Of a stretch of DNA of 10,975 nt, positions 1-7,473 are shown piece by piece. The notes below the pieces were generated by a model. The model saw only the letters and a program-made list of their open reading frames with translations, was not told the origin of the DNA and searched no databases. Each line of letters starts with the position of its first letter. The stretch's first letter is position 1. The position numbers and the translations under genes are program-made. This DNA comes from Deltaproteobacteria bacterium (lineage in GTDB: Bacteria > Desulfobacterota > GWC2-55-46 > DRQE01): contig DAOVKH010000038.1 of NCBI GenBank assembly GCA_030631875.1, positions 1 to 10,975 of the forward strand, read 5' to 3'.

Positions 1-1315
1 CCTTAGCTTCTTTAATGCCCGCGGCTACTTCTCTTACGATATCGATCGGTTCTTCGCCGCGCGGATTATCGGTCGTTATTATCGCTACATTAGATAGGCT
101 TGCGGCAATCTCTCCCATAAGGGGACGCTTGGTTTTATCTCTATCGCCACCGCAACCAAATACCGTTATAAGACGTCCGCCGCGCGCATCGACAAAACCC
201 CTTAAGACCTCTATAGAACGCTTAAGCGCATCCGGCGTATGAGCGTAATCAACGTAGGCAAAGAGCTTTGATTCAAGTGCCACGCGCTCAAGCCTCCCCG
301 GGACGCAAGCTAAACGCGCGATACCTTCTTCTATCGCTACCTTTTCTATACCAACCGCTATGGCCGCCCCTATGGCCGCCATAATATTGTAGAGGTTATA
401 CTCTCCGGTAAGCCTCGACGACACCTTAAGCTCGCCTATTGGAGTAGCAAATATAGCCGTTATTCCCTCCGGCATTACAGATGATTTAAGGGGATATATG
501 TCGGCTCCGTTATCATCAAGCGAGTACTTAATAAGCCCTCCGCTTGAATCATTGGTGAGCATCTCGCCCCACATGTCGTCTATATTAACGACGGCCTTTG
601 CACCACTCTTATGAAGTCTGGCGTCTCTAAAGAGACGCTCCTTTGCCCTGAAGTATTGGTTCATCGTATCGTGGTAATCCAGATGCTCTTCCGTTAGGTT
701 CGTAAATATAAGGGCATCAAACCGACACCCGTCAACGCGCCTTTCACTTAAGGCATGAGACGATACCTCCATAACGCAATCGGTCGTGCCGGCCTCTACC
801 ATCTCCTTGAAGAACCCCTGAAGCTGGGGAGCAAGCGGCGTTGTGTACGGAGCTTTTAAGGTCTTACCTCCGAAGCTGTAACCTATAGTACCGAGCAGAC
901 CGGTCGTACGCTTGGCCGCTCTTAATATCGACTCTATAATGTAGGTAACGGTCGTCTTGCCGTTCGTACCGGTAACGCCAATGAGCCTCATGCGTTCGGT
1001 CGGAGAGCCGAAGAAACCGGCACTCATAAAGCCAAGTGCGAGCTTCGCGTCCTTTACTACAACCTCAGGAACGTCACAGCCAAGCCTCAATGCCTCACGC
1101 TCCGAGACTATGGCAACGGCTCCTCTGCTAAGCGCGTCGTCGACGTAATCTTCTCCGTCAAAGTTTGTCCCTTTGAGTGCCACGAATAATTCTCCCGGAA
1201 GGCTCTGCCTTGAATCAAAGCCAACGGAGTAGACGTCCACATCTTCTCCGGCCTTTATGCCAATGCGTTTAACTTCTTCCGCAGGCAAAGCCTCTATGAG
1301 TGAGCTTAACTTCAC
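1..1315 (-). CDS. murE: MurE, UDP-MurNAc-L-Ala-D-Glu:meso-diaminopimelate ligase (3' end missing)
   Basis: Cytoplasmic Mur ligase that adds the third stem-peptide residue to UDP-MurNAc-L-Ala-D-Glu, using ATP. About 438 residues are present. The ATP P-loop GTNGKTT sits near residues 116-122. YTTP, EVSSHAL and TNLTEEHLDYH follow, then the lysine-containing YFRAKERLF (the family's carbamylated lysine), DYAHTPDAL and GCGGDRDKTKRP. DNPR at residues 416-419 is the motif that distinguishes meso-DAP enzymes from lysine-type enzymes. Roughly 60-80 C-terminal residues lie outside the window, compared with the usual ~490-510. I chose GTG at 1315-1313 because GAGGAG lies 9 nt upstream and no ATG or better start exists before the in-frame stop at 1373-1375. 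It follows ftsI by 77 bp in the dcw operon. The reading frame is intact throughout. Confidence 0.96.
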   Translation of the reverse strand, partial: MKLSSLIEALPAEEVKRIGIKAGEDVDVYSVGFDSRQSLPGELFVALKGTNFDGEDYVDDALSRGAVAIVSEREALRLGCDVPEVVVKDAKLALGFMSAGFFGSPTERMRLIGVTGTNGKTTVTYIIESILRAAKRTTGLLGTIGYSFGGKTLKAPYTTPLAPQLQGFFKEMVEAGTTDCVMEVSSHALSERRVDGCRFDALIFTNLTEEHLDYHDTMNQYFRAKERLFRDARLHKSGAKAVVNIDDMWGEMLTNDSSGGLIKYSLDDNGADIYPLKSSVMPEGITAIFATPIGELKVSSRLTGEYNLYNIMAAIGAAIAVGIEKVAIEEGIARLACVPGRLERVALESKLFAYVDYAHTPDALKRSIEVLRGFVDARGGRLITVFGCGGDRDKTKRPLMGEIAASLSNVAIITTDNPRGEEPIDIVREVAAGIKEAK

Positions 1316-1392
1316 GACATCAATCTCCTCAAGCCACTTTATAGCGGCCCCTTTAATGGCAACACCTAAGAACTAAACCTAACAGCATGAAA

Positions 1393-3375
1393 TTAATGAA
1401 AGACGACCGTAACATTACCGTCTCCTATCTTACTTCCGGCAACGAGCGATTGACTTACCGCCCTTCCGCTGCCCTCTATATCTATATCCATAGAACGCAC
1501 GCGCGCGAGCAGGAGTGCGCTTCGCATAGTCTTACCGGTAAAGTCCGGCACAGTGTCTGTAGAAGTCGCATCAACAGTGCCACTATCAGCCTTCTTAACA
1601 CTTCGGCTACCATCTACTGTGTCTCTCTTAACGAACCTTGGTGTGGCTTCACCTAAGACTTCTTCACTTGGAAGGCCTTCGGGGAATACGCCAAGGTAAG
1701 GTAGTGTTTCCTTAACTATCTCTCTAAATACAGGGGCCGCGGCAATGCCTCCGGCAACACCCGTCTTTGGTTCATCGAGCATTACAAATATCGCAAGCCT
1801 TGGGTCATCGGCAGGCGCGAAGCCAAGAAACGAAACAAGAAAATTATCCTTAGAGTAACCGCCCTTTTCAGGGTCAACCTTCTGTGCCGTACCCGTCTTG
1901 CCTGCGACGGCAAAGCCCAAACCTTCAGAAGCACGCACGCCTGTGCCACCCGGGGCGACAACACTCTTAAGCACCTCGGTTACTTCCTTAGAGGTCTCCT
2001 CGGATATGACCCTGCGCCTGACCAATGGGTTATACTTACTTGCGACAATACCGCTCGATGTTCTAAGCTCTTTTACTATGCGTGGCTCCATCAGGTATCC
2101 GCCATTGGCTATGGCCGAGATGGCCGTAACAAGCTGTATTGAGGTTACCGATATACCTTGACCGAATGATATGGTATTGCGTTTTATCTCAGACCACTTC
2201 TTCCCCTGCGCCATGACGCCTTTAGATTCTCCGGGGAGGCCTATGCCGGTCTTATAACCGAAACCAAAGTCCTTCAGATAACTATGAAAACGGCGTCTGC
2301 CAAGCTTCTCGCTCATCTTTATCGCACCTATGTTGCTTGAGTTCTTTATGATGTTACCGACCGAGAGCCAACCGTGTTCCTTTGTGTCGTGGAATGTCCT
2401 GTCGTATACATCGTACTTACCGTTCTCGCAATAAAGTATGTCGTCGGTATCGAAGAGGCCGTCCTCGAGCACACTTGCCAAAAGGAATGCCTTCATCGTC
2501 GAGCCGGGCTCAAAGCTATCGGTAACGGCTCTGTTGCGCCACTCATAGGGGCTGTGCTCTGAGAACTCATTCGGATTGAATGTAGGAAGTGTAGCCATAG
2601 CAAGTATCTCTCCGCTCTTAGGCTCCATGACAATAACAGTACCGGCAACGGCCTCAAATTTATCTACCGCATCCTTGAGTGCCTTCTCCGCTATATATTG
2701 AATATTTTTATCTATCGTAAGGACTAAGTCCATCCCCTGAACACTCTCCTCCAAGTCTTCGAATAAGAGCAGATTCCCTTTTGCATCTTTATCGGCCTTC
2801 ATGACGATGGGCGTACCTTTAAGGTCTTCATCGAAGTGGAGCTCTATTCCTTCAAGGCCGTTAGAGTCTATGCCCGTAAAGCCCATCAAGTTAGCGGCCA
2901 GCGAATCGCTTGGATAAAATCTCCTGCCCTCCTTGACCATTCCTATACCCTTTAAACCTGAGAGTGTAGTTCTATCTTCCGCGCCAAGATCTAATTGTCG
3001 CTTGAGCCATACAAAACCCTTCTTACTACTTAGGCTCTTACTCAAAATACTCTTCTTAACGGGTAAGACCTCTGATAAAATCTTCGCTACCGACACTTTA
3101 TCTATCGAATTGTCTTCCATCTCTCTTGGGTGCGCGAATATGGAATCCACCTCAAGGCTTACGGCAAGTTCATTTAAATTCCTGTCGAGTATGGCTCCAC
3201 GCTTTGAAGGCACTGTATGTGTCCGTACGTGCTGGCGGCCTGCCTTCTCCTCTAACGATTCACCCTCTATAATCTGTAACTGAAATGCCCTTGAAAATAT
3301 AACGCCATAAAATAAAACAAAGATTACCGATACGAATATTATCCTTATCTTTAAGGCGTCCCTTTCGTTCTTCAC
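1393..3375 (-). CDS. ftsI: FtsI / PBP3-type septal peptidoglycan transpeptidase with C-terminal PASTA domain
   Basis: Class B penicillin-binding protein of 660 aa that cross-links septal peptidoglycan in the divisome. Residues ~10-30 form an N-terminal signal-anchor helix. The dimerisation domain contains the RGAILDRN motif near 59-66. The transpeptidase domain has the catalytic SxxK as STMK (Ser292, Lys295), SxN as SSN (346-348) and KTG as KTGT (493-496). After a Ser/Thr/Asp-rich linker (~585-607), a PASTA-like domain begins at VPDFTGKT and runs to the end. E. coli FtsI lacks this domain, but PASTA tails occur in other phyla, including deltaproteobacterial homologues. The start is GTG; GTGA overlaps the ftsL stop by 4 nt, so the two are probably translationally coupled. 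Its place between ftsL and murE supports the septal role over the elongation-type PBP2. Confidence 0.96.
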   Translation of the reverse strand: MKNERDALKIRIIFVSVIFVLFYGVIFSRAFQLQIIEGESLEEKAGRQHVRTHTVPSKRGAILDRNLNELAVSLEVDSIFAHPREMEDNSIDKVSVAKILSEVLPVKKSILSKSLSSKKGFVWLKRQLDLGAEDRTTLSGLKGIGMVKEGRRFYPSDSLAANLMGFTGIDSNGLEGIELHFDEDLKGTPIVMKADKDAKGNLLLFEDLEESVQGMDLVLTIDKNIQYIAEKALKDAVDKFEAVAGTVIVMEPKSGEILAMATLPTFNPNEFSEHSPYEWRNRAVTDSFEPGSTMKAFLLASVLEDGLFDTDDILYCENGKYDVYDRTFHDTKEHGWLSVGNIIKNSSNIGAIKMSEKLGRRRFHSYLKDFGFGYKTGIGLPGESKGVMAQGKKWSEIKRNTISFGQGISVTSIQLVTAISAIANGGYLMEPRIVKELRTSSGIVASKYNPLVRRRVISEETSKEVTEVLKSVVAPGGTGVRASEGLGFAVAGKTGTAQKVDPEKGGYSKDNFLVSFLGFAPADDPRLAIFVMLDEPKTGVAGGIAAAPVFREIVKETLPYLGVFPEGLPSEEVLGEATPRFVKRDTVDGSRSVKKADSGTVDATSTDTVPDFTGKTMRSALLLARVRSMDIDIEGSGRAVSQSLVAGSKIGDGNVTVVFH

Positions 3376-3710
3376 AGCTTTACACGTATTATCTGGTTAC
3401 CTGAAGGATAGACAAGACCGAGCTCTCCCTTTGCCACGGCCTCTATCCTCTCAGGCGATTTAAGCCTCGTAAGTTCAATGCGAAGGCGTTTATTCTGCTC
3501 ACGCTCAACGGCTCCGGCCTTATTGAGGGTGGATATCTCATAGCCCATATCGGTGACAGTAAGGCGGCACCACAGAAATAAAAAAACCACCGCTATAATC
3601 ATAACGGCGGCAATGGCTGCCCTATATAGAAACTCGAAGTCTCTAAGGTCTCTGCGAACCCTGATATCCTGCCCCTTTAAAGAGTTCGTTCTTGTTAGTG
3701 CCACACCCAT
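3372..3710 (-). CDS. ftsL: FtsL-like cell division protein (bitopic, coiled coil)
   Basis: A small 112-aa bitopic membrane protein. A basic cytoplasmic N-terminus is followed by one transmembrane helix at about residues 30-50, rich in Ala/Ile/Val/Phe. A periplasmic coiled-coil stretch (~55-84, with many Glu/Arg/Lys) precedes the conserved-looking tail ELTRLKSPERIEAVAKGELG, typical of FtsL/FtsB-family proteins. Family members form the FtsQLB complex that activates FtsW-FtsI. Sequence conservation in FtsL is poor, so position between rsmH and ftsI carries much of the call. The start is ATG at 3710. AGGAGGT lies about 10 nt upstream, a slightly long spacing; the GGAG is followed by CTCC four bases later, which could fold into a very short hairpin over the site. 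Confidence 0.88.
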   Translation of the reverse strand: MGVALTRTNSLKGQDIRVRRDLRDFEFLYRAAIAAVMIIAVVFLFLWCRLTVTDMGYEISTLNKAGAVEREQNKRLRIELTRLKSPERIEAVAKGELGLVYPSGNQIIRVKL

Positions 3711-3759
3711 CTTCGGAGAAACCTCCTATAAATTGTATATCCCTTTAAATCTCTCTCTG

Positions 3760-4722
3760 TTAAATAACCTCTATCGCCCGAAGCTTTGCACTTCTTGCCC
3801 TTGGGTTCGCGAGCACCTCTTCGGCTCCTGCCGAGAGTGCCCTCTTAAATAAAAGCTTCACCCTCGGAAGCCTTCCGCAAGCGCAGAGTGCCACGTCACG
3901 CGGACAGATACAACCCGTAGCAAACTCCCTGAATACACCCTTAACTAACTTGTCTTCGAGTGAGTGAAAACTTATGACGACCATCCGTCCGCCCGAAGCT
4001 ATTAATTCAATGCCATCCCTTATTGCTTCCTCCAAGCTATTAAGCTCGTCGTTGACGGCTATCCTCAGCGCCTGAAAGACCTTTGTAGCGGGGTGGCTCT
4101 TCTTCTCTCCGTGGCGGCGTTTTGGAAGCACCCCCTCGACTATCCCTGCAAGTGCCTCGGTTGTTTCTATCGGGCTAATCTCGCGAGCCGCGACTATCGC
4201 CCTTGCCACGGCTCTTGCGCGCCGCTCTTCGCCGTAGCGATAAAATATTGAGGCAAGTTCTTCTTCACCGTATTGATTTACAATCTCAAAGGCGCTCACC
4301 TCTAAACGCCTGTCCATCCTCATGTCGAGCCTTGCACTTCGGCTGAAACTAAAACCACGCTCCGTGCTGTCGAGCTGATCCGAAGAGAGCCCCACGTCAA
4401 ACAATATTCCGTCGACCTTATCTATATTAAGTTCAGCAAGTACTTCCTTTATATTCCTAAAGTTATCTCTTACTAAAGTTATACGGTCTTCATACGAGCT
4501 AAGTTTTTTCTTGACTCTATCAATGGCCGCGTCGTCTGCGTCGATTGCGATGACTTGACCGTCGGGCTTTGTGGCTTCAAGTATTCTTTGCGTATGGCCG
4601 CCACCACCAAGTGTCGCGTCTACGTATCTGCCACCCGCACTGCAATTTAAGTACTCAAGTGCCTCTTTGCTCATTACCGAGCTGTGGACGGTACTATCGC
4701 CGGGCTCTTTAGTCAAAGACAA
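3760..4722 (-). CDS. rsmH: RsmH, 16S rRNA (cytosine-1402 N4) methyltransferase
   Basis: SAM-dependent methyltransferase (MraW) that N4-methylates C1402 in the 16S rRNA decoding centre. It has 320 aa, the usual length. The SAM-binding motif is YVDATLGGGGHT (~33-44), followed by AIDADDAAI (~59-67). RsmH signatures follow: FDVGLSSDQLD, RGFSF, LDMRMD, HPATKVFQALRIAVNDEL and SFHSLEDKLVK. A CxC...CxC cluster (C271, C273, C280, C282) lies near the end, as in many homologues. The start is uncertain. Family alignment requires an origin upstream of VHSSV (residue 12). In frame there are only TTG codons, at 4722 and 4716, both overlapping the 3' end of mraZ; an AGG is better spaced for the second. The overlap with mraZ suggests translational coupling. 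Confidence 0.96.
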   Translation of the reverse strand: MSLTKEPGDSTVHSSVMSKEALEYLNCSAGGRYVDATLGGGGHTQRILEATKPDGQVIAIDADDAAIDRVKKKLSSYEDRITLVRDNFRNIKEVLAELNIDKVDGILFDVGLSSDQLDSTERGFSFSRSARLDMRMDRRLEVSAFEIVNQYGEEELASIFYRYGEERRARAVARAIVAAREISPIETTEALAGIVEGVLPKRRHGEKKSHPATKVFQALRIAVNDELNSLEEAIRDGIELIASGGRMVVISFHSLEDKLVKGVFREFATGCICPRDVALCACGRLPRVKLLFKRALSAGAEEVLANPRARSAKLRAIEVI

Positions 4723-5146
4723 GCCTGTCTAACATATTGCCCGTCTCGTCCTTTGAGGCCTCCTTCTCGGCCGAGAGCCACATATCCTTACTCCATATCT
4801 CGAATTGCTTGAAGACACCTACGACTATAATTTCCTTTTCGAGCTTTGCGTACTCCCTAAGCGGCTGTGGTACGAGTATGCGCCCAAGTTTATCTATAGT
4901 GCAGTCAGATGCGCTCGAGTAGAAGAAACGCAAGAAACTTCTCGTATCACGCTTAAACTCCGGCAATGCCGCAATGCGCTCCTCAAGGATGCACCACTCC
5001 TGGTAAGGATACGCTATAAGACAATCATCAAAGGTAGTGATAACAAGGCGTCCGTCGCTGTCTCCGGAGAGAGTCTCTCTGAATCTGGCCGGAATACTTA
5101 GCCTGCCCTTTGAATCCAATGTATGTTCGTATCTGCCCCTAAACAC
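4709..5146 (-). CDS. mraZ: MraZ, transcriptional regulator of the dcw cluster
   Basis: DNA-binding protein with two AbrB/SpoVT-like half-domains that forms ring oligomers and binds repeats in front of its own operon. About 145 aa. The family N-terminus FRGRYEHTLDSKGRLSIPAR is at the start, and the second DxxGR-type motif IDKLGRILVPQ comes midway, followed by VVGVFKQFEIWS. I chose GTG at 5146-5144 because homologues begin MF(R/K)G. Longer in-frame GTG starts at 5170 and 5167 would add eight or seven unconserved residues. It is the first gene after the dcw promoter, about 68 nt from the predicted transcription start, and overlaps rsmH at its 3' end. The boxes at 5188-5214 are its likely operator, which implies autoregulation. 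Confidence 0.94.
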   Translation of the reverse strand: MFRGRYEHTLDSKGRLSIPARFRETLSGDSDGRLVITTFDDCLIAYPYQEWCILEERIAALPEFKRDTRSFLRFFYSSASDCTIDKLGRILVPQPLREYAKLEKEIIVVGVFKQFEIWSKDMWLSAEKEASKDETGNMLDRLVFD

Positions 5147-5187
5147 TACTCTAATACCCCCATCCACCACTTAGATAGACCTATATA

Positions 5188-5214
5188 ACACGAAATACCA
5201 CTTCATCCCACTTT
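5188..5214 (-). promoter_or_regulatory. MraZ operator: three boxes at 10-bp spacing
   Basis: On the minus strand AAAGTGG (5214-5208), GAAGTGG (5204-5198) and a degenerate TTCGTGT (5194-5188) all carry GTG exactly 10 bp apart. Known MraZ sites are TGGGN or AAAGTG repeats with the same 10-bp period upstream of mraZ. The first box covers the predicted transcription start, so binding would be expected to repress. Confidence 0.7.
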
Positions 5215-5220
5215 TGAGTA

Positions 5221-5249
5221 ACTATATTCCGTATTGGCTCTTTTGTCAA
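5221..5249 (-). promoter_or_regulatory. Sigma-70-type promoter of the dcw operon
   Basis: The minus strand has a perfect -35 TTGACA (5249-5244), a 17-bp spacer and the -10 TATAGT (5226-5221). The transcription start is predicted near 5214. It lies directly before the MraZ boxes and mraZ. Confidence 0.85.
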
Positions 5250-5375
5250 GGAGTTTTTTTGGATAGGCAAGGAGGTGCCGTAGGCAATTTTATAGGGCTT
5301 TTACCGAGTTTATCTATTGATATAAGTGTGGAATATTTTAGTGGTATGGGATGTAGCTCAGGAGAATATAAAAAA

Positions 5376-5787
<412 letters not shown>

Positions 5788-5791
5788 AATA

Positions 5792-6388
5792 CTATTTTAC
5801 ACCATCTATGGCTTCATTGGCAAGTTTGTCGGCCTCACTGTTTTTTTCACGCATGACGTGCGATATCGTAAATTTGTCGAAGGTTCTCACAACCTTCATG
5901 ACCTTCACATATATAATCTTAAGGCTCGCGTTCTTTACCCTGTATATGCCTTTGATCTGCTTTACGACAAGCTCTGAGTCGGCAAAGACCTTAACGGACT
6001 TACACCCCAGTGCCTGAGCCTCTTCTAACGACATCAGCAACGCCTCGTACTCGGCAACATTGTTCGTCGCTTCGCCAAGAAAGCGTCTGAGCTTCTTTAC
6101 CACACGACCTTGCGTGTCCTTCAAGATCGCTCCGGCTCCGGCCAGGCCGGGGTTACCGCGCGAAGCACCATCGACATGTATGACGACACTATCTAAAGAA
6201 AGAGGCGAGCGCGAAGACTTCGGCGACTCCACCACGGCCGCTCCGAATAGGCGCGCGGCCATCTCACGCAAGATATCTCTTGCGTCGGCCTCTGTAATCT
6301 TAAGTTTTTTTATTGTGAGTTCTACGTCGAGCGTATCTTGAAGGTCTTCTATGAATTGCTTTGCGAGTTCTCGCTTGGAAGTACTCAT
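5792..6388 (-). CDS. rnhA: Ribonuclease HI family protein with N-terminal extension
   Basis: Endonuclease that cuts the RNA strand of RNA-DNA hybrids, using two metal ions; cytoplasmic. It has 198 aa. The RNase H fold spans about residues 67-195. The expected four acidic residues are Asp73 (HVDGASRGNPG), Glu113 (TNNVAEYEAL), Asp137 (FADSELVVKQIKG) and Asp187 (REKNSEADKLAN). The TNNxAEYxAL form is that of the RNase HI-like branch rather than the E. coli sequence type. Residues 1-60 are a predicted helical extension that does not look like the known hybrid-binding domain; its function is unknown. The start is ATG, with GGGAG 9 nt upstream. It follows the zinc-ribbon gene after 72 bp and ends 4 nt before rnpB. 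Confidence 0.93.
   Translation of the reverse strand: MSTSKRELAKQFIEDLQDTLDVELTIKKLKITEADARDILREMAARLFGAAVVESPKSSRSPLSLDSVVIHVDGASRGNPGLAGAGAILKDTQGRVVKKLRRFLGEATNNVAEYEALLMSLEEAQALGCKSVKVFADSELVVKQIKGIYRVKNASLKIIYVKVMKVVRTFDKFTISHVMREKNSEADKLANEAIDGVK
5794..5823 (-). promoter_or_regulatory. Probable rnpB promoter inside the 3' end of rnhA
   Basis: The minus strand has TTGCCA (5823-5818), an 18-bp spacer and TAAAAT (5799-5794). Seven bases downstream falls 5787, exactly where the extended P1 helix of RNase P RNA begins. That coincidence is the main support. The promoter would overlap the last codons of rnhA. Confidence 0.5.
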
Positions 6389-6456
6389 GAGGGACGACTC
6401 CCAGCTTCATCGACCGCCATGGAGGCGGCCTCAACAGTCTCTTTGGCCTTGCTCAC
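6385..6456 (-). CDS. Possible 23-aa small ORF between the zinc-ribbon gene and rnhA
   Basis: A GTG-initiated frame runs from 4 nt after the zinc-ribbon stop to a TGA that overlaps the rnhA ATG as ATGA, a classic coupling arrangement. The predicted peptide is Ala/Glu/Val-rich and carries EAASMAVDEAG. That resembles the EAESSMPADEA tail of the preceding protein, so the stretch may be a duplicated or detached 3' end rather than a gene. The ribosome binding site is poor because AAGG lies too close to the GTG. No homologue is recognised. Confidence 0.2.
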   Translation of the reverse strand: MSKAKETVEAASMAVDEAGSRPS

Positions 6457-6460
6457 TACC

Positions 6461-7234
6461 TTAGGCTTCGTCTGCGGGCATAGAGCTTTCAGCCTCATTA
6501 GAGGTTGACTCTGCGCCAACTTCGGATTCTCCGTCAAAGTATAGGAATCTATAACAATGAGGACAATTTATAATTCCATCCGAGTCACGCCTTAATTGTA
6601 TGTAGACCTGTGGGGGTATCTGAATGAAACAACCCTGACATGTCTCCCGCTCTACGGTAACTATACCAATGCCGGCACGCCTTGCGCGTATGGTATCGTA
6701 CTTCTTAAGTATGTTTGGGGGGATATCGACTATAAGGGCTTCGCGTTCTTTGCTCTTACCTTCTATCTCTTTCGCCCACTCGGCATTGTTCTCTTCTAAC
6801 TTCTTAACGAGCGTTCCTGCAGCGTCCGTCTTCTCACTGCTCTTGGCTTCAAGTCCGGCTATCTCTTCACGCTTCTCGGCTACTCTCTCCGATAGTGCTG
6901 AAGATTCCATCTCAAGGAGCTTAACGGACTTCTCTGCGTTAGATATCTCTTTTGTTATAGCCTTGAATTGCTTGTCGTTCTTAATCTCACCGAGACGTTC
7001 GTTATCTTTTGTTATCGTCTCTTTGTTAACGCGAAGACCCTCTTCCAAGTCCTTGCCCTCAACCTCTAAGGTATCGAGAGCTTCGGTAAGAAGCGTTACT
7101 TTTTCTTTTATATCGTCACCCTCTGATTTGGACTCCTCTATCTCAGAGCAACATCTTTCTTTTTCTCTCTCTATAACGTCGAGCTCTAAGTCTATCTTTT
7201 GAACCTCACTTAGCACCCTTATTGTATCAGACAA
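6461..7234 (-). CDS. Coiled-coil protein with C4-type zinc ribbon (COG1579-like)
   Basis: A 257-aa cytoplasmic protein. Residues ~7-175 are a long, heavily charged coiled coil rich in Glu, Lys and Leu. Then comes a linker with IPPNILKKYDTIR, followed by a zinc ribbon with Cys199/Cys202 (CQGC) and Cys224/Cys227 (CPHC), with IPPQVY between the pairs and YRFLYFD after. This matches the zf-RING_7/COG1579 family. Its exact role is unclear; nucleic-acid binding is often assumed. An acidic, Ser/Ala-rich tail of about 25 residues ends it. I chose TTG at 7234 because GGAGGT sits 4 nt upstream and family members begin just before a VLSEVQKIDLEL-like segment. A longer GTG frame to 7297 would overlap the tRNA acceptor stem. 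Neighbours are tRNA(CAU), rnhA and rnpB. Confidence 0.88.
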   Translation of the reverse strand: MSDTIRVLSEVQKIDLELDVIEREKERCCSEIEESKSEGDDIKEKVTLLTEALDTLEVEGKDLEEGLRVNKETITKDNERLGEIKNDKQFKAITKEISNAEKSVKLLEMESSALSERVAEKREEIAGLEAKSSEKTDAAGTLVKKLEENNAEWAKEIEGKSKEREALIVDIPPNILKKYDTIRARRAGIGIVTVERETCQGCFIQIPPQVYIQLRRDSDGIINCPHCYRFLYFDGESEVGAESTSNEAESSMPADEA

Positions 7235-7238
7235 GTCT

Positions 7239-7244
7239 ACCTCC
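7239..7244 (-). promoter_or_regulatory. Ribosome binding site fixing the TTG start of the zinc-ribbon gene
   Basis: GGAGGT on the minus strand lies 4 nt upstream of TTG at 7234-7232. It argues against the longer reading frame that begins inside the tRNA. Confidence 0.75.
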
Positions 7245-7285
7245 AAAGATCCGTCGAGGACATCTACGGTAACCTTTATTTTATT

Positions 7286-7361
7286 TGGTGGGCCCACCAG
7301 GGCTCGAACCTGGGACCGACCGGTTATGAGCCGGTGGCTCTTCCAACTGAGCTATGGGCCC
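7286..7361 (-). tRNA. tRNA with anticodon CAU, probably tRNA-Ile2 (lysidine-modified)
   Basis: A complete 76-nt cloverleaf. The acceptor GGGCCCA pairs perfectly with TGGGCCC. The D arm is GCTC/GAGC. The anticodon stem ACCGG/CCGGT encloses the loop CTCATAA (anticodon CAT). The variable region is 5 nt. The T arm CCAGG/CCTGG encloses TTCGAGC. Discriminator A and an encoded CCA follow. CAT tRNAs are initiator Met, elongator Met or Ile2. The first base pair (G1-C72) excludes a typical initiator. C4-G69 and C5-G68 are pairs that the lysidine synthetase TilS favours in E. coli Ile2, and the CTCATAA loop fits, so Ile2 is preferred; elongator Met is not excluded. It lies about 20 nt after its promoter and 52 nt before the zinc-ribbon start. 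Confidence 0.93.
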
Positions 7362-7387
7362 TCTTACAGATAAAAACTCAATAGAAC

Positions 7388-7417
7388 ATTTTAAAGAAAG
7401 AGGTGGTACTTTGTCAA
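7388..7417 (-). promoter_or_regulatory. Sigma-70-type promoter for tRNA(CAU) and downstream genes
   Basis: The minus strand has a perfect -35 TTGACA (7417-7412), an 18-bp spacer and the -10 TAAAAT (7393-7388). The predicted start near 7381 leaves a ~20-nt leader before the tRNA. The same transcript could continue into the zinc-ribbon gene and rnhA, since no terminator is visible after the tRNA. Confidence 0.75.
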
Positions 7418-7430
7418 GCGATTACATCGC
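7418..7430 (-). repeat. 13-bp inverted repeat directly abutting the tRNA promoter -35
   Basis: GCGAT-GTA-ATCGC on the minus strand is a perfect 5+3+5 palindrome ending at the base before TTGACA. It could be a regulator site, or chance. No T tract follows, so it is not an intrinsic terminator for the FGE operon upstream. Confidence 0.4.
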
Positions 7431-7473
7431 CTCTTGGTAACTTTTTCGCATAATTCTCTAAAGAAGTGCCTCT

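Noticed and set aside
6669..7202. A 177-codon plus-strand open frame opposite the zinc-ribbon gene
   Set aside because: Ser/Leu-rich antisense shadow of a Glu/Lys-rich coiled-coil gene. No recognisable domain, and the minus strand has clear family motifs.
7235..7297. Longer zinc-ribbon frame starting with GTG inside the tRNA
   Set aside because: It would place the start in the tRNA acceptor stem. A strong ribosome binding site supports the internal TTG.
7431..7473. Intrinsic terminator after the FGE operon
   Set aside because: Only weak 4-bp stems and no T tract, so termination cannot be placed from the sequence.
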